A stretch of 64,000 bases of DNA, taken from Mycetocola zhadangensis. GTDB lineage: Bacteria > Actinomycetota > Actinomycetes > Actinomycetales > Microbacteriaceae. Made by a program: the position numbers and the translations under genes. A model generated the notes under the pieces. It did no database searches. It had not been told where the DNA came from and saw only the letters and a program-made list of their open reading frames with translations. The stretch spans positions 62,001 to 126,000 of the forward strand of contig NZ_RCWJ01000003.1 in NCBI RefSeq assembly GCF_003668565.1, written 5' to 3'. Positions 27,498 to 35,650 of this stretch are shown here, piece after piece (position 1 is the stretch's first letter; each line of letters opens with the position of its first letter).

Positions 27498-28136
27498 TTG
27501 CAGCTGTACCTCGCGTCCACCTCCCCCGCCCGGCTGATGCTGCTGCGGCAGAGCGGCATCGAACCGGTGATCGTTCCGAGCGATGTGGACGAAGACGCCG
27601 CTGTGAACGCTGCCTCGGTAAACGGTCCGCTCTCCCCCGAGCACACCGTGCAGCTGCTGGCCCGGGCGAAGGCCGAGTCGGTCGCTGCGGAGCACCCCGA
27701 GTTCGACGGGCTGATCCTCGGCGGTGACTCCGTGTTTGTGGTCGACGGCGTGATCTACGGCAAGCCGCACACCCCTGAGGCCGCTCGCGAACGCTGGCTG
27801 GCCCAGCGCGGATCAACCGGCCGACTCTACTCGGGGCACTGGCTGATCGAGCAGCGCCCAGGCGCTGAGCCGCGCGCTGTCGGGGCGCTGGCGCACGCGG
27901 ACGTCACATTCGCCGACGACATCACCGACTCCGAACTCGACGCGTACATCGCCACGGGCGAACCGCTCTTCGTCGCTGGCGCCTTCACCATCGACAGCCT
28001 GGGCGCCGCGTTCATCGACCGAATCAGCGGCGATCCCTCAACAGTGGTCGGCCTGTCGCTGCCGACCCTGCGACGCCTGGTGCGCGAACTCGGTCACGAC
28101 TGGCCGTCGTTGTGGAACCGAAACGGTGCGCTGTAG
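27498..28136 (+). CDS. maf: Maf family nucleotide pyrophosphatase
   Basis: House-cleaning nucleoside triphosphate pyrophosphatase. The N-terminus LYLASTSPARLMLLRQ with the conserved SxxR, then LILGGDSVFVVDGVIYGKP, STGRLYSGH and FTIDSLGAAFI are characteristic. TTG at 27498 gives about 212 residues and has GGAG 5 nt upstream; an ATG at 27423 would add 25 poorly conserved residues. The maf gene between accE and the carboxylase alpha subunit is the same order as mycobacterial Rv3281-Rv3285, although here an 8-kb block separates it from accE. Confidence 0.88.
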   Translation: MQLYLASTSPARLMLLRQSGIEPVIVPSDVDEDAAVNAASVNGPLSPEHTVQLLARAKAESVAAEHPEFDGLILGGDSVFVVDGVIYGKPHTPEAARERWLAQRGSTGRLYSGHWLIEQRPGAEPRAVGALAHADVTFADDITDSELDAYIATGEPLFVAGAFTIDSLGAAFIDRISGDPSTVVGLSLPTLRRLVRELGHDWPSLWNRNGAL

Positions 28137-28266
28137 GACCTGCCAGCCGATGGCATCCGCTCGTTTGTAGAATTCCACACGTTGTAGGCATCGCCAGTGC
28201 TTTGACGTGCATTTTTGTGTGCACCGACCAAATCCAATGCGCGCTGGGGTCCTAGGCTAAGGAACT

Positions 28267-30030
28267 GTGTCGCGTATAACGAAGGTTCTCATTGCAAACA
28301 GGGGCGAAATCGCCGTCCGAGTGATTCGTGCAGCGCGCGACAGCGGGATCGGCTCTGTCGCCGTCTACGCCGACCAGGACCGTGACTCCCTGCACGTGCG
28401 GCTTGCCGACGAGGCATACGCGCTCGACGGCTCGACGAGTGCGGACACCTACCTGGTCATCGAGAAGATCCTCTCCATTGCTCGCCGGTCTGGCGCGGAC
28501 GCCATCCACCCTGGCTACGGCTTCCTGGCCGAAAACGCCGACTTCGCCCGCGCGGTAGTCGGTGCCGGCATCACCTGGATTGGCCCGTCACCCGAGGCGA
28601 TCGAACAGCTCGGTGACAAGGTGTCGGCCCGCCACGTGGCGCAGAAGGTCGGCGCCCCGCTCGCCCCAGGCACGCTCAACCCGGTGTCCGGTGCCGACGA
28701 GGTGCTCGCCTTTGTCGAGGAGCACGGCCTGCCTGTCGCCATCAAGGCGGCGTTCGGCGGCGGCGGTCGCGGCCTCAAGGTCGCCCGTGAACTTTCCGAG
28801 GTTTCCGACGCATTCGAGTCGGCGACCCGCGAGGCCATCGCCGCATTCGGGCGCGGCGAGTGCTTCGTCGAGAAGTACCTCGACCAGCCCCGCCACGTCG
28901 AGACCCAGTGCCTTGCCGACATGCACGGCAACGTGGTTGTCGTCTCCACCCGCGACTGCTCGCTGCAGCGCAGGCACCAGAAACTCGTCGAAGAAGCCCC
29001 GGCACCGTTCCTCAGCGATGAGCAGAACGACCTGCTCTACAGCGCATCGAAGGCCATCCTCAAGGAGGTCGGCTACGTCGGTGCCGGCACCTGCGAGTTC
29101 CTCATCGGCAAGGACGGCACCGTCTCCTTCCTCGAGGTGAATACGCGCCTGCAGGTGGAGCACCCGGTCTCCGAGGAGATCACAGGCATCGACCTCGTGC
29201 GCGAGCAGTTCCGTCTGGCTGAGGGCGGCACCCTCGACTACGACGACCCGAAGCCGCAGGGGCACTCGATCGAGTTCCGCATCAACGGTGAAGACCCCGG
29301 ACGGAACTTCCTTCCACAGCCGGGCCCCATCCACGTGTTCAAGACATTCGGTGGCCCGGGCATCCGCCTCGACTCGGGTGTCACGGCCGGTGACGAGATC
29401 TCCGGCGCGTTCGACTCGCTGCTCGGCAAGATCATCGTCACGGGCAAGGACCGCACCGAGGCGCTCGAGCGCTCCAGGCGTGCGCTCGACGAGTTCGAGG
29501 TCTCTGGCCTTCCCACGGTCATCCCGTTCCACCGCAAGATCGTGCGCGACCCGGCATTCACCGCCGACAACGGCCACTTCGGCGTGTACACCCGCTGGAT
29601 CGAAACCGAGTTCGTCAACGACATCGAGCCGTGGAACGGTGAAGCCGACGCCCCAAAGCCGACGGCAGGCCGCCACAACGTTGTTGTCGAGGTCGAAGGC
29701 AAGCGCATCGAGGTCAGCCTCCCAACGAGCCTCCTCCCCGCCGCTGCCGGCAGCCGCCAGCTCACCGCAGCACCGCGTCGCCACGGCGGCACCGGAACTG
29801 TGTCGAGCGCCACGGGCAACTCGGTCGCTTCTCCCATGCAGGCCACGATCATCAAGCTCGCCGTCGAGGACGGCCAGCGCGTCGTGAAGGGTGACCTCGT
29901 CGTTGTGCTCGAGGCCATGAAGATGGAGCAGCCCATCACCGCCCACAAGGACGGCACGATCGGTGACATCAGCGCGACGGTTGGCGCCACGGTGTCGAGC
30001 GGGCACCAGCTGCTCACCATCACCGACTAG
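28267..30030 (+). CDS. acyl-CoA carboxylase alpha subunit (biotin carboxylase + BCCP), AccA3-like
   Basis: ATP-dependent carboxylation of biotin, first half-reaction of the carboxylase completed by accD and accE. The biotin carboxylase begins [20 protein letters not shown]. It has the ATP-grasp loop [12 protein letters not shown], the catalytic [12 protein letters not shown] and [14 protein letters not shown]. The C-terminal carrier domain contains [10 protein letters not shown] with biotin-accepting Lys552, the substrate of BirA. At 587 residues it is the usual actinobacterial two-domain size. The GTG start has AAGGA just upstream, and a TAGGCT box at 28253-28258 may be its -10. A strong terminator follows. 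Confidence 0.95.
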   Translation: MSRITKVLIANRGEIAVRVIRAARDSGIGSVAVYADQDRDSLHVRLADEAYALDGSTSADTYLVIEKILSIARRSGADAIHPGYGFLAENADFARAVVGAGITWIGPSPEAIEQLGDKVSARHVAQKVGAPLAPGTLNPVSGADEVLAFVEEHGLPVAIKAAFGGGGRGLKVARELSEVSDAFESATREAIAAFGRGECFVEKYLDQPRHVETQCLADMHGNVVVVSTRDCSLQRRHQKLVEEAPAPFLSDEQNDLLYSASKAILKEVGYVGAGTCEFLIGKDGTVSFLEVNTRLQVEHPVSEEITGIDLVREQFRLAEGGTLDYDDPKPQGHSIEFRINGEDPGRNFLPQPGPIHVFKTFGGPGIRLDSGVTAGDEISGAFDSLLGKIIVTGKDRTEALERSRRALDEFEVSGLPTVIPFHRKIVRDPAFTADNGHFGVYTRWIETEFVNDIEPWNGEADAPKPTAGRHNVVVEVEGKRIEVSLPTSLLPAAAGSRQLTAAPRRHGGTGTVSSATGNSVASPMQATIIKLAVEDGQRVVKGDLVVVLEAMKMEQPITAHKDGTIGDISATVGATVSSGHQLLTITD

Positions 30031-30048
30031 CCGTCAGGCACTTTTGTT

Positions 30049-30079
30049 CAGAAGCCGGTTCCGCGCGGGACCGGCTTCT
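30049..30079 (+). terminator. rho-independent terminator of the carboxylase alpha gene
   Basis: 11-bp stem CAGAAGCCGGT/ACCGGCTTCTG with a short GC loop, starting 19 bp after the stop codon and followed by TCGTT. Confidence 0.85.
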
Positions 30080-30114
30080 GTCGTTAACGCGGCGTCGCAG
30101 AAACGCCCGCGCCC

Positions 30115-30275
30115 TTGCTCCGTCACGAACGGTCGAACCAACCGTGCCCCGTCACGAACGGTCGAACCGACCCGGTGCTCCGTCACAACCGGTCGCGATC
30201 GGGCTCAGAATCCAGCCGATCGTGACCGAGCGACTTACCCGCAGCCGTTCGCGACCACGCCCGGTGTCGCGCGCG
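30115..30275 (+). repeat. intergenic repeat array, family 1, left array
   Basis: Three units starting at 30115, 30144 and 30175, each built around CTCCGTCACGAACGGTCG, period 29-31 bp and degenerating rightwards. They are followed by an AATCCAGCC element and by GCAGCCGTTCGCGACCACG (30240-30258), whose CCGTTCG-GAC part is the inverse of the unit core. The same elements, rearranged, occur at 30904-31140. Together with the terminator this accounts for the gene-free 30031-30347. Confidence 0.8.
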
Positions 30276-30347
30276 CCCTCACGAAGGGGCGAGCGCGGAC
30301 CTAGTGCACGTAGGGCAGGCCTTCGACCCGTCGGTCACCCTGCTCGT

Positions 30348-30779
30348 TCAACGCGGGTCAGCGCCGACCTCAGCTCCAATCGAGCTGGCTGCCCGTTCGA
30401 GAACGAATATGCCGAGCCATGACGTTGCGAATGCACTCAGAAACACCACGGGAATCCAGTCCTGAGCTCCGAGACGGACCATCAGCATCGAAGCACCCAG
30501 ATGGCCCAGAGCCACAGCGCCGAAGACCACCGCAGCGGCGACCGCGCGTGGTTCCCAGGTCACGCCGGCAACCATGCCGATCTGCATGCGCCGGAGCTCA
30601 GCAAAGGTCGTAATCATCACGCATCCGAGCGCTGCTACGAAGAACATCTGAGTAGCGTCACCCAAGCCCGGAACGACCGCGAGCGTCGCGAGCGTCGCCG
30701 CGTTCGCAGGGAAGTACCACCAGTCGGCTGATCGGGATCCAGGACGCACGCGAGCGGGGTCGTCGTCAGGCGCAGTCAT
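30348..30779 (-). CDS. small membrane protein of unknown function
   Basis: About 143 residues with four hydrophobic helices (NAATLATLAVVPGLG, MFFVAALGCVMITTF, AAAVVFGAVALGHLG, VVFLSAFATSWLGIFVLE). I recognise no family. ATG at 30779 is chosen because the hydrophilic N-terminus then starts MTAPDDDPARVRPG with GAGAAA upstream; the frame stays open to 30893 with ATG at 30857. It sits between two arrays of the same intergenic repeat, which may mark it as a recently inserted or rearranged module. Confidence 0.5.
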   Translation of the reverse strand: MTAPDDDPARVRPGSRSADWWYFPANAATLATLAVVPGLGDATQMFFVAALGCVMITTFAELRRMQIGMVAGVTWEPRAVAAAVVFGAVALGHLGASMLMVRLGAQDWIPVVFLSAFATSWLGIFVLERAASSIGAEVGADPR

Positions 30780-30903
30780 TTTCTCGACCGCCGAAGCCGT
30801 CTCGCGTTGGCGCAGCGGAGTGAGATTTCCTGGCCAGCCGCTACGGTCACTTTCCATGGTGCCAAGACAAACAGCTGCTGACCACCACGTCAAGCAACGT
30901 ACC

Positions 30904-31140
30904 AGCAGCCGTTCGTGACCACGCCCGGTGTCGCGCGCACCCTCAGGAGGAGTCGCGTACCTTGTGCTCCGTTAGAAACGGGTCGAACCAACCCCTTGCT
31001 CCGTCACGAACGGTCGAACCAACCCGTTGCTCCGTCACGAACGGTCGAACCCACGCTTTACTCCGTCACAAACGGTCGAGCTTGGCTCCGGAATCCAGCC
31101 AATCCCGACCGAGCAAGGTGCCAACAACCGTTCGCGACCG
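30904..31140 (+). repeat. intergenic repeat array, family 1, right array
   Basis: Begins with GCAGCCGTTCGTGACCACG (inverse of the unit core), then four units starting at 30965, 30997, 31028 and 31059 (period 31-32 bp, core CTCCGTCACGAACGGTCG), an AATCCAGCC element and a further CCGTTCGCGACC. The same elements as in the left array appear in a different order. Confidence 0.8.
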
Positions 31141-31174
31141 AGCAACCGGGGTCAGCAGCCTTTGACGACCGTGC

Positions 31175-31261
31175 GTGGGCGAGCGTGGCGGCCCGCCAGC
31201 GCGAAACCCGTGCGCTCGTGGGCGAGCGTGGACCCGCCACTCGAAACCCGTGCGCTCGTGG
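31175..31261 (+). repeat. tandem repeat, two units of about 42 bp
   Basis: Two copies of GTGGGCGAGCGTGG-(spacer)-CGAAACCCGTGCGCTCGTG in direct orientation, just before the lipase-fusion stop codon region. With the right family-1 array it fills the gene-free stretch up to 31315. Confidence 0.7.
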
Positions 31262-31315
31262 ACGATGCGCACAGCCTGCGCAGCAAAAAGCGTCTCCCAC
31301 CGCACGGGGACCATC

Positions 31316-33190
31316 TCAGCGCGCGCACTCGTCCAGCGACTCATCGACATCGCGGTCGAACAACGCCTCTGACCAGTCAATGAGAACGGGGAGAAACTTC
31401 GATTTCGGCTGCAGGACGCGCAGGTGGTTGTAACCGGCGTATTCCTCCGAGCGCACTTGCTCACCGTTCGCGCATTGCTGGGCGACGAAGTCGCGCTGAA
31501 ACGACGTCGGCAGCACTTCATCTTCTGCGCCCCAAGCCACCAGCAGCGGTGTGCCGAACGGGCCGGTGGCGGCGTTCTCCTGCAACCGGCGCCCCAACGC
31601 GCCGTCGGTAAGGTCGCCGACAAACAAAGGTCGATCAACCCCAACGCCGAGAGCGGTGAGAACTGACACCAGCACCCCGGGTTCGGTCGGGCATCGCTGT
31701 GTCATTTCCCGCACCAGCAGGCGACCACTGGTTGCAACATGGTCGCGCAAGTCCACATCCCAGTACGTCTCTGTGTACGGCACGAGCACCCAGGAAATCA
31801 GCAACGTCAGCTGGGGCGACGCAGCCCCTCGGGTGAACTCGGCACCGAGTGCGTATGGATCAGCAGCGGGCGCAAGCGCTGCGGTGCCGAGGATATTCAA
31901 GCCGGGAGTGTACTCCTCGGCAATCTGCGTCGTCCACAGGGCGGCGTGTCCGCCTTGCGAGTGGCCCCACACGAGCGTGTCCGGTGACAGCACCAGGTCG
32001 TCGTCGAGCTCTGCAGCTGCCAGCACACCATCCAGAGATGAGCGAGCCTCCCCCGCGCCGATCAGGTAGGGGAAATCCCCGGGGGCGCCCTGCCCGGAAT
32101 AGTCGGATGCGATGACAACCCACCCGCGCTCCAGTGCTTCCTCCACGGCGGGAATGTCCCACTCTGTCGCCGCTTTACCCCGCAAACTCGGCGCGCAAGC
32201 TTGCGCGACCCCTGTGGTGCCGTGGTTCCAGATGACGACCGGCCGGGGCCCGGGTGGCGGGTCGACTGGGCGAATGACCAGGCCGCTCGCAACGGCATCC
32301 GCACCGTTCGCGTCCCGCGTCGTATAGAGGATGCGTTGCACAGTGCCGCCCTCGGGAATTTCACCGGTGTAGTCGTCCGAGCGGATCAACTGCCCGTGCC
32401 CATCGGGCAGATCGGCCGGCGGGTAGTAAAACGCGTCGACCACGATCGCACCGCCGGCGAGCCAATCGTTGACCCACCATCCCGCGGAGGCGGTGATCAC
32501 GAGCGTGAGCGCCAGGAGACCGCGCCCGCAGTCGGCAAGCAGGGTGCGTCGGCGACGTGACTTCATCGGAGGTTGCTGCTCGGCAAGCGGGCGGGTCGCA
32601 CGTGCCCACTCCTGACCGCCGCGAACCAGAAGGCCGACCCCGAATACGACGGTTCGCACACCAAAGACGACGGCCACAACAAGTAACGTGGCGTCCGGCC
32701 AGGTCAACGACAGGAACCCGAACACCATCTGGGCACCGCCCCAGCAGGCGGCGAGCACACGCTGGCTGATTCGACCACGGGTCACCACGTCGCCGAAGGA
32801 TGCCAGACCGCCGACCACGAGCAGCAGTGCGAGCGCCCGCGGCAGCAGTTCGAGGCTGCGGCCGAGCCAGATCAGCACCACCACACCGCCGAGCACCCAC
32901 AGCACCGCGAGCGGCCACCGCCACCAGCGGGGCGGCCAGCCGTCTGACACGAGGGTGGCGACGCCGGCCACGACGGCGCTGACACCCACATAAATACCCA
33001 GCAGCAACAACGACGTGAGCGGACGGAACACGATCAGCGCGCCGAGGACGACCACAACGACACCGGCGGCCAGAATCACGGCCGGCGGCGCGGACGCGAG
33101 CAACCGCGGCAGGGCACTGAGGTGCCAGCCGCGCCACCGAGCGGGTACCCGAGCGGTCACCCGCCGAAAAAGATTGTTTCGACTGGCCAT
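31316..33190 (-). CDS. DUF308/HdeD-like membrane domain fused to a secretory-lipase-type hydrolase
   Basis: A 624-residue fusion. Residues about 25-210 hold six or seven hydrophobic helices in a repeated pattern (AAGVVVVVLGALIVFRPL), as in HdeD/DUF308 proteins. A further helix (about 230-255) leads to a C-terminal alpha/beta hydrolase of the Candida-LIP secretory lipase type: NHGTTGVAQACAPS, ASDYSGQGAPGD, nucleophile Ser411 in VWGHSQGGHAAL, acid region WGAEDEVLP and histidine in YAGYNHLRV. The hydrolase would face outside the membrane. Substrate is unknown (acylglycerol or ester). The joined architecture is unusual to me. Confidence 0.8.
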   Translation of the reverse strand: MASRNNLFRRVTARVPARWRGWHLSALPRLLASAPPAVILAAGVVVVVLGALIVFRPLTSLLLLGIYVGVSAVVAGVATLVSDGWPPRWWRWPLAVLWVLGGVVVLIWLGRSLELLPRALALLLVVGGLASFGDVVTRGRISQRVLAACWGGAQMVFGFLSLTWPDATLLVVAVVFGVRTVVFGVGLLVRGGQEWARATRPLAEQQPPMKSRRRRTLLADCGRGLLALTLVITASAGWWVNDWLAGGAIVVDAFYYPPADLPDGHGQLIRSDDYTGEIPEGGTVQRILYTTRDANGADAVASGLVIRPVDPPPGPRPVVIWNHGTTGVAQACAPSLRGKAATEWDIPAVEEALERGWVVIASDYSGQGAPGDFPYLIGAGEARSSLDGVLAAAELDDDLVLSPDTLVWGHSQGGHAALWTTQIAEEYTPGLNILGTAALAPAADPYALGAEFTRGAASPQLTLLISWVLVPYTETYWDVDLRDHVATSGRLLVREMTQRCPTEPGVLVSVLTALGVGVDRPLFVGDLTDGALGRRLQENAATGPFGTPLLVAWGAEDEVLPTSFQRDFVAQQCANGEQVRSEEYAGYNHLRVLQPKSKFLPVLIDWSEALFDRDVDESLDECAR

Positions 33191-33216
33191 CGCAGAGCTC
33201 CCGTCAGGACAACGAG

Positions 33217-34653
33217 CTAGTGGACGATGTGCATCGCCTTCGCCGCATCCGTGATGCTTCCGGACAGCGACGGGTACACGGCGAACGCCCGCGCGATCTC
33301 GTCGACGTTGAGCCTGTGCTCAACAGCAATGGCCAGCGGGAAGATCAGCTCGCTCGCCTTCGGCCCAACGATCACACCACCGATGACGGTGCCACTTCCG
33401 GTGCGGGCGAACAGCTTCACGAAGCCGTCCTTGATGCCCTGCATCTTCGCGCGCGGGTTCCGCGACAGCGGCAGCTTGTAGATCTCGCCCTGCGCGAGGC
33501 CCTCTTCGATCTGCTTCTGCGTCCAGCCGACGGTAGCGATCTCGGGCTGGGTGAAGATGTTGGCCGCAACGTTGCGCAACTCGGTCGGGTTCACGGCGTC
33601 GCCCATCGCGTGGAAGATCGCCGATCGACCCTGCATTGAAGCGACGGATGCCAGTGGCATGAAATTCGTGCAGTCGCCAGCCGCGTAGATGTTCGGGATC
33701 GACGTCCGCGCGACCCGGTTCACCCGGATGTGACCGGACTCGGTCATCTGAACCCCGGCTTCTTCGAGGCCGATGCCCGCCGTGTTCGGAACGGCGCCGA
33801 CCGCCATCAGGCAGTGGCTGCCCTCGACCGTGCGACCGTCGGACAGGGTGACGAGAACGCCGTCGGCTGTACGCACGACGCTCTGCGCCCGCGACTTGTT
33901 CAGCACGGTCATGCCGTTGCGCTTGAAGACCTTCTCGATCACGGCGGCCGCGTCGGCGTCTTCCCCAGGCAGAACCTGGTCGCGGCTCGAGATCAGGGTG
34001 ACCTCTGAGCCGAGCGCCCGGTACGCCGACGCGAACTCGGCGCCGGTGACACCCGAGCCGACAACGATGAGGTGCTCGGGGTTGGACTTGAGGTTGTAGA
34101 GCTGCGTCCAGCTGAGGATGCGCTCACCGTCGGGCATGGCCGACTCCAGCTGGCGCGGGCTTCCGCCGACCGACACAACGATGGTGTCCGCCTCAATCCG
34201 GTCGAAGTCGGTCCCACGACCGCCGCCGTCGGTGGAGACGATGATGGCGTCGCGCCCGTCGAGTCGACCGTCGCCGGACACGATGCGAACGCCGGCCTGC
34301 TCAAGGTTCGCGCGCATGTCCTCAGACTGCTGGCGGGCGAGGCTGAGCAGGCGCTTGTTCACGGCTGCCAGGTTGACGGTGACCTCGGGCTTCACGGCCT
34401 TGCCTGCGTCGTTGCGGTTGAAGAACTGCACACCGAGTTCGGTCGCGCTGCGCACCGCGTTGGTGGCCTCTGCCGTTGCAATCAGGCTCTTCGACGGAAC
34501 AACGTCGGTGATAACAGCGGCGCCACCGACGCCCTGGCGTTCGATCAGGGTGACCTCTGCTCCGAGCTGGGCTCCGGCCATCGCGGCGTCATATCCGCCC
34601 GGGCCGCCCCCGAGTACAGCGATCCGTTGTTTGCGCTCGAACTCGTAGGTCAT
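33217..34653 (-). CDS. lpdA: NAD(P)H-quinone dehydrogenase / flavoprotein disulfide reductase-like, LpdA-type
   Basis: A 478-residue member of the pyridine nucleotide-disulfide reductase family. The FAD motif is AVLGGGPGGYDAAMAGAQLGA, the NAD motif VVGSGVTGAEFASAYRALG, and FAD-binding IYAAGDCT. The region where dihydrolipoamide dehydrogenases have the CxxxxC redox pair reads GVGGAAVITDVVPSKSL, without cysteines. It is therefore not a lipoamide dehydrogenase but matches mycobacterial LpdA (Rv3303c), an NAD(P)H:quinone reductase. It occupies the same relative place before the PNP gene, on the opposite strand. Confidence 0.88.
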   Translation of the reverse strand: MTYEFERKQRIAVLGGGPGGYDAAMAGAQLGAEVTLIERQGVGGAAVITDVVPSKSLIATAEATNAVRSATELGVQFFNRNDAGKAVKPEVTVNLAAVNKRLLSLARQQSEDMRANLEQAGVRIVSGDGRLDGRDAIIVSTDGGGRGTDFDRIEADTIVVSVGGSPRQLESAMPDGERILSWTQLYNLKSNPEHLIVVGSGVTGAEFASAYRALGSEVTLISSRDQVLPGEDADAAAVIEKVFKRNGMTVLNKSRAQSVVRTADGVLVTLSDGRTVEGSHCLMAVGAVPNTAGIGLEEAGVQMTESGHIRVNRVARTSIPNIYAAGDCTNFMPLASVASMQGRSAIFHAMGDAVNPTELRNVAANIFTQPEIATVGWTQKQIEEGLAQGEIYKLPLSRNPRAKMQGIKDGFVKLFARTGSGTVIGGVIVGPKASELIFPLAIAVEHRLNVDEIARAFAVYPSLSGSITDAAKAMHIVH

Positions 34654-34804
34654 TGCCCCATTCTCTCAGGTGATGGATGCTCAGCCAAAACCCGCGATCC
34701 GCATGGTGGCGCGCAAAAACGCAGCCCCAACTGCAACGAATGCTCACCTGCGCGCGTGCCACGTGGCATCCGCCTGATTTCATCGTGATTGAAGCAGCGG
34801 CGAA

Positions 34805-34810
34805 TAAGAT
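34805..34810 (+). promoter_or_regulatory. candidate -10 box, leaderless PNP-mutase transcript
   Basis: TAAGAT, exactly 6 nt before the ATG of the purine nucleoside phosphorylase gene, no intervening ribosome site. Confidence 0.5.
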
Positions 34811-34816
34811 GGCGGA

Positions 34817-35650
34817 ATGTCAGAAACCACAGTGAACCCGCTCGACGACCCGAGCGCGAACCCCTTCGACGTCGCCGCAACGGCCGCAGCGGAAATCGCC
34901 GTAGCGACGGGCGTCGCCCAGCACGACATCGCCCTGACCCTGGGCTCAGGCTGGGGAAAAGCCGCCGACCTGCTCGGTGAGACGGTCGCAACGATCCCCG
35001 CCGACGAGATCACGGGCTTCTCGAAGCCGGCGCTCGACGGTCACGTCGGCACGCTGCGCTCGATCCTGCTGGAGAACGGCAAGCGCGCGCTCGTCATCGG
35101 CGCACGCACCCACTACTACGAAGGACACGGCGTTCGCCGGGTTGTGCACAGCGTCCGCACCGCTGCAGCCACTGGCGCGACCACCATGATCCTCACCAAC
35201 GGCGCTGGCGGCATCAAGGACACCTGGTCGCCCGGCACCCCCGTGCTGATCAGCGACCACATCAACCTCACCGCGGACTCCCCACTCGAGGGCGCGACGT
35301 TCGTCGACCTCACCGACCTGTACTCGTCCGGTCTCCGCGAGCTGGCACGCAGTGTCGACGCGAGCCTCGACGAGGGCGTCTACTGCCAGTTCCGCGGCCC
35401 GCACTACGAAACCCCTGCCGAAGTGCAGATGGCGAAGACGATCGGCGGCCACATCGTCGGCATGTCCACGGCGCTCGAGGCGATCGCCGCACGCCAGGCC
35501 GGCATGGAGATCCTCGGCATGTCACTCATCACCAATCTCGCCGCAGGCATTCAGAAGACGCCGCTCAGCCACGAAGAAGTCATCGAGGCCGGCCGCAACG
35601 CCGAGCACCGCATCTCCGGCCTGCTCGCCAGGATTGTGGCGGCGATCTAA
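34817..35650 (+). CDS. punA: purine-nucleoside phosphorylase (trimeric class)
   Basis: Phosphorolysis of inosine/guanosine to base plus ribose-1-phosphate. The trimeric PNP signatures are present: LGSGWGKAADLL (phosphate), ARTHYYEGHG, LTNGAGGI, and the substrate pocket YCQFRGPHYETPAEVQ. At 277 residues it is full length. The stop codon shares one base with the start of the downstream mutase (TAATG), so the two are translationally coupled. The synteny equivalent is Rv3307 (deoD). Confidence 0.93.
   Translation: MSETTVNPLDDPSANPFDVAATAAAEIAVATGVAQHDIALTLGSGWGKAADLLGETVATIPADEITGFSKPALDGHVGTLRSILLENGKRALVIGARTHYYEGHGVRRVVHSVRTAAATGATTMILTNGAGGIKDTWSPGTPVLISDHINLTADSPLEGATFVDLTDLYSSGLRELARSVDASLDEGVYCQFRGPHYETPAEVQMAKTIGGHIVGMSTALEAIAARQAGMEILGMSLITNLAAGIQKTPLSHEEVIEAGRNAEHRISGLLARIVAAI

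Noticed and set aside
28588-30006. Long minus-strand frame opposite the carboxylase alpha gene
   Set aside because: It mirrors a clearly conserved biotin carboxylase; antisense frames stay open in high-GC genes because of third-position bias.
30115-31090. Possible CRISPR array, because of the regular 31-bp period
   Set aside because: The whole unit is repeated with degeneracy, leaving no unique spacers between identical repeats, and no cas gene is nearby.
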